Origin: Prorocentrum cordatum
Lineage: Eukaryota > Sar > Dinophyceae > Prorocentrales > Prorocentraceae
NCBI GenBank assembly: GCA_963575745.1
Contig: CAUYUJ010017895.1
Coordinates: 31,001-95,000, forward strand
Reading direction: 5' to 3'
Length of the DNA stretch: 64,000 bases
The translations under genes and the position numbers were made by a program. Under the pieces are notes generated by a model. The model made no database searches, was not told the DNA's origin, and was given only the letters and a program-made list of their open reading frames with translations. Shown here in pieces: positions 54,653 through 64,000 of the stretch (positions within the stretch are counted from its first letter, which is position 1; the number at the start of each line of letters is the position of its first letter).

Positions 54653-55948
54653 TTACTTGGCAATCTCTCTCTTGCACAAACACATGAAACATACCAAATC
54701 GTCCAGCGCGTCATTCCCAATATTAATGAGTTCCCGAATCTTATCTCTCAAGGAACACGCGGGCCGGTACGTGAAATCGGCCTTCAAATCGCCGAAAACA
54801 ATTTTGCAGGCAGCCTTGGGCCCGAGGCCCATAGTAGAGAGGAACCCCCAGCAAGTGAGCGAGTCGGCAGCGGGCATGCCCAGGCCGAATCTAATGCAAC
54901 GAAGGAGGTGAATGGAATTATAGCTCCCGCTTTTGCCGGTGTATACGCCCATCCGGAAATCTTGCAGGCGCTGCATTGCTGGCCCGTAGTAGAAATGCCC
55001 GACGCCGTCGAGATAAGAACGCAATGCCCTCGCTGCTTTGTACCAGCTGCCTGAGAGTGTGTCATCGCATAGACGATACCATAGCACATCTGTATCCAGC
55101 GCAGCAACCCAGTTCATGGGGTTCTTTGTGCAAATCTTGGTCGCCTTCGTGGGCTTATGGCCCTCGATGCTGATCAATGCGCGGCGAAATATGCGCTTGT
55201 TGGAAAAGAAATCGCGCGTGCACATCCACATCTCGCGCAGCGCCTCGACGACGGGCGCCGAAGACGCTTCATCGGCGCTCATCGATGGATGAATGGCCGG
55301 GCTGCTTAGCATCAGCCCCAGCATGAAGGCGATTGCCTGGCCATGATACAAAAGGTGAAGAAACCCGAAAAGGAATATAACAAGCGTAGGGTGAAAACCT
55401 TTCATGCTCAAAAGGGACATCGCTGCTCGCAGGTCCCTGCAGTCTCCCCGACTCTCTAACGAGAGAATGCGTTCTCCCTCCTCATCTACAGAATCGATCT
55501 GACGGAGGACAAGCTCTTGGCCCGAGGACCAGCTCGTTTCATCACCTTCGCATGCTTGTATCGAGGGGCCGGGCGAGGACCGCATAAAGTCGAAAATCTG
55601 CTGTGCGAAGAACGGAAGTTCTGCGCGCTCATATCCTGTATCTTGGTCAGTCTGAGTGTCCAAGCTGACGTCATGCGCGCTCATATCCTGAATCTCCCGT
55701 GCCTCTGATGCTTCCTGTTGGTCAACCGCGACGTTGAGGCGTTCAAGTTGTTCCTTCCTTGTCCCGCGCCTGGGAACCTGGTAAACCAAACAAAGCTTTG
55801 TCAACTGCTCCCAAGTACAACCGGTTAATTGCTCTTTGCTGGTTATGAAAGGCACCGCCACGTCCGCAGCGCGATGGCTTTTCTTGGCAGCCCGCAGATC
55901 GCCATGTTGGTCCGCAGGGCGCTTGTCCATCGGAGAAGCCAAAGACAA
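54653..55948 (-). CDS. Unknown 431-residue protein with SAP-like segment
   Basis: Residues about 34-73 (ITSKEQLTGCTWEQLTKLCL, then VYQVPRRGTRKEQLERL) match the two-helix SAP pattern that binds DNA. An acidic linker follows (75-170). A hydrophobic stretch at 188-215 (PTLVIFLFGFLHLLYHGQ...) may be buried helices rather than a membrane anchor. The C-terminal half (240-431) is rich in aromatic residues and Cys (KICTKNPMNWVAALDTDVLW, YRLCDDTLSGSWYKAARALR), suggesting a compact domain I do not recognise. Single exon, stop at 54653. Position in the block suggests a transposon-borne DNA-binding protein; that is inference. Confidence 0.65.
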   Translation of the reverse strand: MSLASPMDKRPADQHGDLRAAKKSHRAADVAVPFITSKEQLTGCTWEQLTKLCLVYQVPRRGTRKEQLERLNVAVDQQEASEAREIQDMSAHDVSLDTQTDQDTGYERAELPFFAQQIFDFMRSSPGPSIQACEGDETSWSSGQELVLRQIDSVDEEGERILSLESRGDCRDLRAAMSLLSMKGFHPTLVIFLFGFLHLLYHGQAIAFMLGLMLSSPAIHPSMSADEASSAPVVEALREMWMCTRDFFSNKRIFRRALISIEGHKPTKATKICTKNPMNWVAALDTDVLWYRLCDDTLSGSWYKAARALRSYLDGVGHFYYGPAMQRLQDFRMGVYTGKSGSYNSIHLLRCIRFGLGMPAADSLTCWGFLSTMGLGPKAACKIVFGDLKADFTYRPACSLRDKIRELINIGNDALDDLVCFMCLCKREIAK

Positions 55949-56319
55949 ACTTATGGTTCACGGCGGCACAGAGAAAGTCTTGAGCCAGCACTGTGTGAGC
56001 CAAAACGACTACTGACAGAGGCAATGCGGGGGACGTGGGAAAAAACCGCCACCGCGCTTGCAGCGGTAGGCGTCTAAGGCCGTTTCGCTCCTTGCGAAAC
56101 AATAATTGCCCCCCCCCCGCACGCATCGAGCCCAAGATGCGCTCATCAGTGTGACCAAGTCCCTGCGTTTTGGCCTTCCAGGCAGAAGCTGTGCCTTCAA
56201 GTACCAAATACCAGGAGCAACGTTTCGTAGATCCCCCCCCCTCCTCCCACCCCGGCGCCCCCCCAAGGCGGTCGCCCGAGCGCGGTGGCGTAATTGCGCG
56301 GCAGCGCCACTGGATATCA
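55949..56319. other. Upstream region of the SAP-like gene
   Basis: No independent gene. The minus frames here are shadows or short. A C-tract lies at 56110-56119 and a G-rich/C-rich patch at 56230-56270. Confidence 0.45.
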
Positions 56320-56329
56320 ATTAATTATG

Positions 56330-57960
<1,631 letters not shown>

Positions 57961-58417
57961 CCTGCGTTGTACGGTGACCTCCTGGACCAACTCGAACCCT
58001 CTGGAGCCCTCTGCCCGGCTTATCGGGGCGCCAGGGGGACGATAAATAGAAGCCGTCCTGCACCATCTTGGAGGGCCTCCTGGGCAGCCTTAGGTAGGAC
58101 CCTCTTGGGCCATATTGGGATCCAAGGGCCGTCTTGGGGGCATTAGGGGTCCCTCTTGGGTGCAAACCGATGTGGTGCAAGCTATGCGGTGCAAGCCATG
58201 TAACGCAGCATGTATGGCGTAAGCTATGCAATGCAATCTATGCGCTGCAAGCGATGTGGCTCACTCAGGCTCGCTCGAACTCAGACTCAGACCCACTCGC
58301 TCGAACTAGTCCTGGCTCACTCCTCAGGATGGCTGTATCTTCGCGCCCCTCACCTTCGCACCTTTTTTAAAAAGGTGCGCCCAGACGCGGAGCCGCGGCG
58401 ACAAGCCCTGGCGTGTG

Positions 58418-58453
<36 letters not shown>

Positions 58454-59016
58454 GCTAAGGCTCGGTAAAGGTTTAGGGTTAGGATTAAGGGTGAGAGGCT
58501 CCATGCCAAACGAGGGTCCAGCGCAGAGGCGGTGCCAGCGCTGTTGTTGATCCATGGAGGGTTCCTTTAATTCTTGACGCTTCGCGCACCCCCACCAGCC
58601 CATCCAGAAACGATGCCCAGGAGAGCTGACAGGAGAAGGGAGGAAGAAACGCAAACAGTGAAACAGCGCGGGCAAACCACTGCGCTCGAACTGAGCTCGT
58701 CCTCCTCGTCCTCTTCCTCCTCCTCCTCCACCTTCTCCTCCTCCTCCTGCTCGTCGTCGTCGCCCTCCTCCTCCTCGTCCACCTCCTTCCTCCTCCACCT
58801 CCTCGTCGTCGTCCTCCTCCACCCAGCGACCGAGCGAAGCGAGGCGTCACGGCCGCCACCCAGCGATCGAGCGAACGAGGAAGCAGAAGAGGGAAGAGTA
58901 GGAGGGATAAGTGCACGCGAGGGCCGCCGAGGACGGGCGGAAATAAACGGAGGAGGAAGAGGATAAGGAGGGGAGGGGAGGAGACGCGCGTTTTTCTGGC
59001 AGCGGCCTCGTCCGCT
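57961..59016. other. Spacer downstream of the transposase-like pair
   Basis: Contains irregular TGCAAGCTATGCGG-type repeats (58150-58260), a (TA)n run at 58421-58452, one interstitial TTTAGGGTTAGG word at about 58471, and CTC/GTC triplet patches at 58700-58830. No gene recognised. Confidence 0.5.
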
Positions 59017-60462
59017 TCATGCGAGCACCTCGGGCGCCCAGTCGCGCAGTCTATTGCGCGTGGCTGCCCGCAGGTCCCACCCCTGAATGTCGCGACGTAG
59101 CGCCGCGACCTCGCCACGATGCCAAGCTAGCCGAGCAGGGCAACGGCGATGCCAGTCGTTCTGCTGACTACGATATATCATCCACGCCCTCAAAGCGAAA
59201 ATGGTCGCATCCAGTCCTCCATGCTCAGCGAGCTGCTGCGTCTTGGATTTCAGCTTTCGCCCCATTTGGTCATCCTCCGCCCACGTCGGGCAGATGTACA
59301 TCTTGGCATCGACGCCGTAGTGGCTCAAGTAGAAGTAGCCGTTGTTCCACAACACATGTGTCCCCGGCAGCGCGCCAGCTGGACCGGCGGCCACGGGCTC
59401 TGCGGGCGCGTCGCCCGCGTCATCCACGTCGCCCTCAGTCTCCGCCTCGCCCTCCTCTCCACCCCCATGAGAGACGGCGTCGCTGTCCACGTCGGCCGCC
59501 GACTCCATGTCGTCCACCAAGCTGGCTTCATCCTCGGTTTCGGCGTCGACCTCCGACGCCTCAGCGGCACCCTCGTCGTCGTCCGAACTGCTCTCTTCGC
59601 ACGGGGTATCGTCCGCCCCGGAGCGCTTCGGCGGCGGCGGTACCACCTCGATCAAGCTATGGTCCACTGCCTGCAGGTATACTCGGCCCTTGTCGACGCG
59701 GTCGACGGATACCGTCAACGCGTGCACCTCTGGCTCAGCCGCATCCTGCCAGTGCCCGCCTGCGCCGAGAACGATGGCCCCCATGGGCTTGCACGCCCTG
59801 TCCAAGCGATTGCAGTCCAGCATCAGCGCGCCCTCTGGGCCGCCAGGAACCTGGAGCAGCTCAACGGCCCAGCTGTTCTTCCCCACCTCGTCGCACAAGA
59901 CAGCGACGTTCGGCCCGCCAGGAAATCTCAAGAGGAAGACGTGCCCGCTCTTGCTCGGTCGACACTTACGGGACCAGTTCGGGCGCGCAGGCAGGGGCGC
60001 GCTAAGGCGCTCGAGCTCACTGTGGAAGTCTGACGCCACGAGCCTCCTGTTGAAAGCGTCTCTTCTCTTCGCCGAAGCGGAACGCAGAGCCTCGGCGAAG
60101 ACCGCCTCGTTGGCGGCCATCCAGTCGAGCCAGTTCTTGTTCGTGACTGGCAGCAGCGCTGGCCCGGAAATGGCGGCGGCCTTGGCGCGGGCGCGCAGAG
60201 CGGCCGCCTTTGCCGCCAAGCGCTCTCGATTATCAGCTAAATACCGCTCGAGCGCGGCGCGGTCGCCAGCGAAAGTCAACTGCTTCTGGACGCTCGTGGG
60301 CACGTCACCCTCCCAATGCAATTTGCCCCTGCCGCGCGGCATCAAATGCGGCATCTCCTGGACAGCGCAAGCCATTGGCCCCATTTTCAAATATTTTTCA
60401 ACGCGCTTGTTCTGGGCGGCCTCGCTGAGGTGGCGCAGTCCGGAGCTCACGGAGTATCCCAT
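59017..60462 (-). CDS. C-terminal half of transposase-like protein (separate or frameshifted ORF)
   Basis: 481 codons. The N-part HLMPRGRGKLHWEGDV (about 39-54) and helices up to 150 are followed by a beta-rich middle (170-275), a long acidic tract (285-350) and a conserved-looking end: GYFYLSHYGVDAKMYICPTW (375-394), KLKSKTQQLAEHGGLDATIF and ALRAWMIYRSQQNDWH (404-438). I associate this end pattern with a protein family common in dinoflagellates, but from memory only. The start codon overlaps the end of the upstream ORF by 16 nt in the -1 frame, so it may be the rest of one polypeptide. Confidence 0.65.
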   Translation of the reverse strand: MGYSVSSGLRHLSEAAQNKRVEKYLKMGPMACAVQEMPHLMPRGRGKLHWEGDVPTSVQKQLTFAGDRAALERYLADNRERLAAKAAALRARAKAAAISGPALLPVTNKNWLDWMAANEAVFAEALRSASAKRRDAFNRRLVASDFHSELERLSAPLPARPNWSRKCRPSKSGHVFLLRFPGGPNVAVLCDEVGKNSWAVELLQVPGGPEGALMLDCNRLDRACKPMGAIVLGAGGHWQDAAEPEVHALTVSVDRVDKGRVYLQAVDHSLIEVVPPPPKRSGADDTPCEESSSDDDEGAAEASEVDAETEDEASLVDDMESAADVDSDAVSHGGGEEGEAETEGDVDDAGDAPAEPVAAGPAGALPGTHVLWNNGYFYLSHYGVDAKMYICPTWAEDDQMGRKLKSKTQQLAEHGGLDATIFALRAWMIYRSQQNDWHRRCPARLAWHRGEVAALRRDIQGWDLRAATRNRLRDWAPEVLA

Positions 60463-62579
60463 TGCGGGAACCCCATGGCCAAGGTGGTAGTCCTATGATT
60501 CTTGGCGCTGCGCCTGTCCTGGTGGTTCTTGCGCTCCGCGTCGAGCGAGTCGTGCCCCATGCGGTTCACGATATCCACGAGCTCCTCCTGCACGGAGTCC
60601 CCCAGCAAGAAATCCAACTGCTCTGGGAGGGTGGGGTACTGCAACGCCTCTAACTGGAGCAGCACGCCGTACCCGCCGTCCAATTTGCTCGCTGGAGTGC
60701 GTAAGAAGACTCCGCATGCATTAACGCATTCGTCAGGATTGTATTTCAGCGTCATCTCCCACAGATAATTAAACACGTTGTAATCCCCGAAACGCAGGCA
60801 GACGTGCACGGTCGTGCTGAGCAAAGAAAGGACAGCGTCAGTGAGGTCGAGGCTCGCGTCGTGGTGCAGGTTCGCTAATACATCACAAAGCTCGGTCGTC
60901 ACCTGGGCCTGCACGCGACCGCGGCCTATCTGAACCAGGACGGGATCATCGCCTGGCTTCGGCTTCTTCGAGCACGTGACGTTGGCAACTTTCGTGAGTC
61001 GTAAGTTCAGGCACGCTCTCTTCAAATCCAAGCGGTCGGCCTCGTTGTCGTAATACTCGCGGAACCCGGTGATCCGCTTCTGGCCCTTCCCCCGCAAGTT
61101 CGCCATGTGCAGTGAGAAGACAGAGGACGGAATCTGCAACAGTTGAGCTCGCAGAATGGCAAAGGCGCAATCTGTGAACAAGAAAAATCGCGTGATCACG
61201 GGGTGGTTCTCCACCCGAATTATCGATCTATACAACTCAGAATACAGCAGGCCGCGCATCTCGCGCAACTCCGCCCCCGGCGGGCACGCCATTTCCAAAC
61301 GGCGGAAATCCACGTTCAGCAACTTGGCGATCTCCGGCGTGATGACGTCGTCGCCGTACAAACGCCGCAGCCCATAGTCTGGCCGCTGGTCATCAGGCAG
61401 TGCGGCGCGCTCGAAAATCTCGAAGCCCCTAATGATGTGGTCCCGCAATTGCATGCCGAAGTGGTCGGCGTAAGGCGGCGTGAGATACTTGAACAGCCGA
61501 ACTGCGTTGCAGCACAGACGATGCGAGCGTATGGGGTTCCGAAGTCTCTGGCGGCATATAGCAAACTGAACGGCCAAGTTCACCTTGTGAGACGCACACC
61601 GGTATAAAATCAACCTGTACGTGATGCGATTGGCCAGCTCGAAATCCTGCATAAAGAAAAGAGCCACGATCCGCATCGCTGCCTCGTTGGCGAAAGCAGC
61701 GTCCGCGGTGCACAGGTGCACGAAGCGAACCTGCCGCCCGCCGAGGAGCACCGCCGAATCTCGGAGGAGCGCCGACACAGCGGCAGACACGACCCGTATC
61801 ACACTGGTCGCAATGCTCGCAGCCGATTTGTTCTCCAAAGCATGAAGGTCCGTAAACCACGGATACGTTTCGCCCGCAAACGAAATCTTCAAGCAGTGGT
61901 TCTGCACGGAAGAGCTCCGGCTTCGTGACATGCGCAAAGAGGTGCGCGGGAGCGCCATGTGCACATCCCCCAGCTGCGCTGCAGACTGAGAACGCAGACG
62001 CAAATCTGCACCATCGTGCACATGGACCAAGTACACAGTTGGGAGCGCATGGCCCACAGGGCGAGCCTCGGCGATCGCACCAGCCATCCGCTTGGCCAAA
62101 GCGTCGCCCAGCATGTCCTTTAATATCTCGGCCCCAGCGTCGCGGACCCTCCCGACCTGCGAAGCGCTGATCGATGAATTTTCTTCCACAGTGAACTGCC
62201 GACAAACGTCAGCCAACACCTCGGCTGAAATGTAAGTATCGGCCAGCATCGTGCGCACGTGCCAAACGTTGGCCACCCTATTCGCCAGTCCCCGCGCTGG
62301 ATTCTCATTGGTGGCCTTCTCTTTGGCCTCGCGCTTCTCCTTGCGCAGATCTCTGACTTTGCGTTTCAATCGCTCTGGCTGCGCCCGCTCTGAAACACCG
62401 CGGCGGCGGGGTTTCGGAAGGCGCCGCCCCGCTGCCTCTATATCGAAAGCTCCATCCAAAGCACTCTGCAATTCTGTGCATGCCTGGGCGACCTCAGGGA
62501 AACCTCGGCTGCGTTCAAGCTCCACGAGGAAGGCCGCCGTCTGAGCGCGCAAGTGCTTCGCTTGCAATGCCAAGCTCAT
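60447..62579 (-). CDS. DDE/hAT-like transposase, N-terminal half
   Basis: 710 codons from M at 62579. The open frame continues upstream to 62837, but that part is derived from GTAGGGGG repeat sequence, so the start is placed at MSLALQAKHLRAQ. A basic region lies at about 55-95 (RLKRKVRDLRKEKREAKEK). RNase H-like features: PWFTDLHALENK (D244), VHLCTADAAFANEA (D293), YRCASHKVNLAVQF (C328-x2-H331, as in hAT-type enzymes) and, near the end, DSLDAERKNHQDRR (E682). This order of D, D, CxxH, E suggests a DDE transposase, cutting and joining DNA ends in the nucleus. Residue assignment is by pattern only. It ends in TGA at 60449-60447, 16 nt inside the next ORF. Confidence 0.6.
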   Translation of the reverse strand: MSLALQAKHLRAQTAAFLVELERSRGFPEVAQACTELQSALDGAFDIEAAGRRLPKPRRRGVSERAQPERLKRKVRDLRKEKREAKEKATNENPARGLANRVANVWHVRTMLADTYISAEVLADVCRQFTVEENSSISASQVGRVRDAGAEILKDMLGDALAKRMAGAIAEARPVGHALPTVYLVHVHDGADLRLRSQSAAQLGDVHMALPRTSLRMSRSRSSSVQNHCLKISFAGETYPWFTDLHALENKSAASIATSVIRVVSAAVSALLRDSAVLLGGRQVRFVHLCTADAAFANEAAMRIVALFFMQDFELANRITYRLILYRCASHKVNLAVQFAICRQRLRNPIRSHRLCCNAVRLFKYLTPPYADHFGMQLRDHIIRGFEIFERAALPDDQRPDYGLRRLYGDDVITPEIAKLLNVDFRRLEMACPPGAELREMRGLLYSELYRSIIRVENHPVITRFFLFTDCAFAILRAQLLQIPSSVFSLHMANLRGKGQKRITGFREYYDNEADRLDLKRACLNLRLTKVANVTCSKKPKPGDDPVLVQIGRGRVQAQVTTELCDVLANLHHDASLDLTDAVLSLLSTTVHVCLRFGDYNVFNYLWEMTLKYNPDECVNACGVFLRTPASKLDGGYGVLLQLEALQYPTLPEQLDFLLGDSVQEELVDIVNRMGHDSLDAERKNHQDRRSAKNHRTTTLAMGFPQWDTP

Positions 62580-63410
62580 GGACGCGACCTGGGACTTGAA
62601 CCTCGGCGCAGATCTCGAGCCAAAAAGGCGTACGGAAGGCGCGGATCGCACAAGACATCGGCACGGCGCTGGCACCCGTAGGGGGGCGTAGGGGGAGCGC
62701 TCAGAGATCACGGACGGGGCGCGCGAGGAGCACGCGGGGGAGCGCCGCAGACCGCATAACTTATGGGCCTGGATTCTGCGGAAGTCAGCCCCACTTTGAA
62801 AAAGGATGTGTCCTCCATATGTGCACCCGTTGCGCATGTTCTAACGTTCGGTTTTGAGTTATGAAGCAATCTCAAGCGAGAGCCCATGTTTGAAAAAACG
62901 GAGCCGCCCTCCATCCTTGTAACTGCTGCAAGCTATTAAGACGAATGTGCGCTGCGCTGAGAGCTGGGGGGCGTAGGGGGCCGTAGGGGGCCGTAGGGGG
63001 GCGTAAGGGGAACACAGGGGGGCATATGGGGGGGCGCATGGGGGTCGCAACAGAGGCTCAGGGGGAGGGGAGCGCAGAAGACCGCAGGAGGGCGTAGGGG
63101 GGCGTAGGGGAACGCAGCGGGAACTCAGCGGGAGCTCGAAGCGAGTTGCGACCCGCGGGGGGGGGGGGCGCAGGAACGCGGGCAGGCGTATGGAAAATGG
63201 AAGCCCAGGGATTGCTGGGGGGGCTTAGGGCTTCAGAGATGGAGGGGGGCTTCAGTGATGGGCCAACTCCGTCAGAAGACATATGGGCAGGGAGCGGGGA
63301 AGGCGGGATAAGGAGTGGATGGGAGGGAGGGCGCGGGGGAGAGAGGAGGGGGAAAGACTTTTCAGCACACTAACCAACGCTATCGCACACTAACCGAAGA
63401 AAAAGACAAG
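62580..63410. repeat. Right subterminal region with GTAGGGGGGC repeats
   Basis: GTAGGGGGGCGTAGGGGG at 62682, several GGGGGCCGTAGGGGG units at 62968-63000 and further copies at 63090-63115. G-rich to 63350. TTAGTGTG motifs (on the minus strand) at 63367-63395. No gene seen. Confidence 0.6.
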
Positions 63411-64000
63411 TTAGGGCGCCGAAGCAAGTCTCCATGCTTGCGAACCTAATCCTGGGATCCGCACCTTCGCTTGAGAGAGATGACCCTTGGCGATGCAGTG
63501 CCCCTCCGAAGGGGGAAACAAACCGAGAAAGGATTTAGCGAGCACCGCAGTACCTCCCGAAGTGCCTCCTTCCGTCGAAACAGCTGGGGTCCACAAGCTC
63601 TTCCAACCATTACGAGCACACCACTGCGAGGAAGCAACATGTATTCCTTCACTAGAGGCCAGCCTGTGCTCCTGAACCAGGAGAACCGTGGCAGGCGTGT
63701 CAGGAAGCCTCTTCTTGAGAGTGCCCCAGCTGTTGCAGTTGAGACTGCGAACAACTAACTCGATCGAGCTCAGCCCGTCGGACACCGTGGGGCCGCACGT
63801 GGGACCTGGGGTCACAGGCGAGGAAAGGGGGGCAATGGAAATCCTGGGACCAGGCACCACAACCACCGGAGAGTCGAGCCCCGGAGAGGCCAAGACGGGA
63901 TAGGCCTTCATAGGGCAAAACAAAACTGGCAGGCTCCCTGGCGGAGGCCTGCAGCGAGCCATGACTTGGGCAACCTTGCGACAAAAGTCGTTGCGACCTC
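63411..64000 (-). pseudogene. LINE endonuclease, N-terminal half, open at the window edge
   Basis: Minus-strand frame open from the window end to a stop at 63411. It reads ELVVRSLNCNSWGTLKKRL (first Asn motif), TVLLVQEHRLASSEG (catalytic Glu in QEHR) and GTSGGTAVLAK, the first strands of an apurinic-type endonuclease, then breaks off after KVRIPGLGSQAWRLASA. The methionine at 63962 is probably internal, because the frame continues upstream (NDFCRKVAQVM). The missing rest matches what is found at 49622-50104. Confidence 0.65.

Noticed and set aside
58465-58490. Telomere-like TTTAGGGTTAGG
   Set aside because: Only one full unit. No array, so no telomere or interstitial telomeric block can be claimed.
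59019-60490. Plus-strand open frames of about 300 codons opposite the transposase-like C-half
   Set aside because: They mirror the minus-strand gene, have Arg/Pro/Ser-rich composition and no domain. This is the usual antisense shadow of GC-rich coding DNA.

Overview
The window looks like nuclear DNA of a dinoflagellate. On the minus strand at 27573-27594 is a near-exact copy of the dinoflagellate trans-spliced leader, followed 5' by a more decayed second copy. The DNA is GC-rich and loaded with microsatellites, satellites and inverted-repeat elements. Nearly every credible coding segment is on the minus strand, which fits unidirectional gene clusters. Several introns begin GT or GC, end AG, and sit inside AG|G direct repeats. 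Nothing bacterial, no CRISPR array, and no tRNA or rRNA gene was recognised. I cannot name the species.

Layout. 1-19 kb: almost all repeats (dispersed families A, B and C, and tandem arrays with units of roughly 78, 90, 100 and 325 bp), with two weak exon-like islands. 19.5-39.4 kb: five minus-strand exons that read in order as one JmjC-type (cupin, Fe(II)/2-oxoglutarate) protein. About 20 kb of DNA carries roughly 290 codons, and the introns hold satellites. Nested in the intron between the last two exons is an intact single-exon gene (25076-27517, 813 codons) for a multi-pass membrane protein with a TIR-like motif set. The spliced-leader relics just upstream mark it as a retroposed mRNA copy. 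40.6-43.8 kb: exons of another minus-strand gene, split by a 2.45-kb intron made of (ATC)n-type repeat.

45.9-50.1 kb: a decayed LINE (endonuclease C-half, reverse transcriptase, zinc knuckle, RNase H, Cys-rich tail), minus strand. The N-terminal half of a LINE endonuclease appears only at 63.4-64.0 kb, same strand and order. Between the halves lies a 13.3-kb block (50105-63416) flanked by a 7-bp direct repeat and carrying TTAGTGT-type motifs in inverted orientation near its ends. It holds four minus-strand genes or gene pairs: a spliced 772-codon KOW-domain protein, a 431-codon protein with a SAP-like segment, and an overlapping ORF pair (710 and 481 codons) that looks like a frameshifted DDE/hAT-like transposase with a C-terminal extension. 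A large palindrome in its middle (about 56.5-57.05 kb) repeats the left-end sequence of the block. The block may therefore be one large transposon or two 6.6-kb relatives joined head to head.

How it fits together: host genes are minus-strand and intron-rich, and their introns are repeat insertions (introner-like). Recycled mRNA produced the nested retrogene. A LINE was hit by a DNA-transposon-like block that itself carries an introner. Confidence is highest for the long ORFs and the spliced-leader relic, moderate for the JmjC exon chain, and low for exon-like islands without a recognisable domain.
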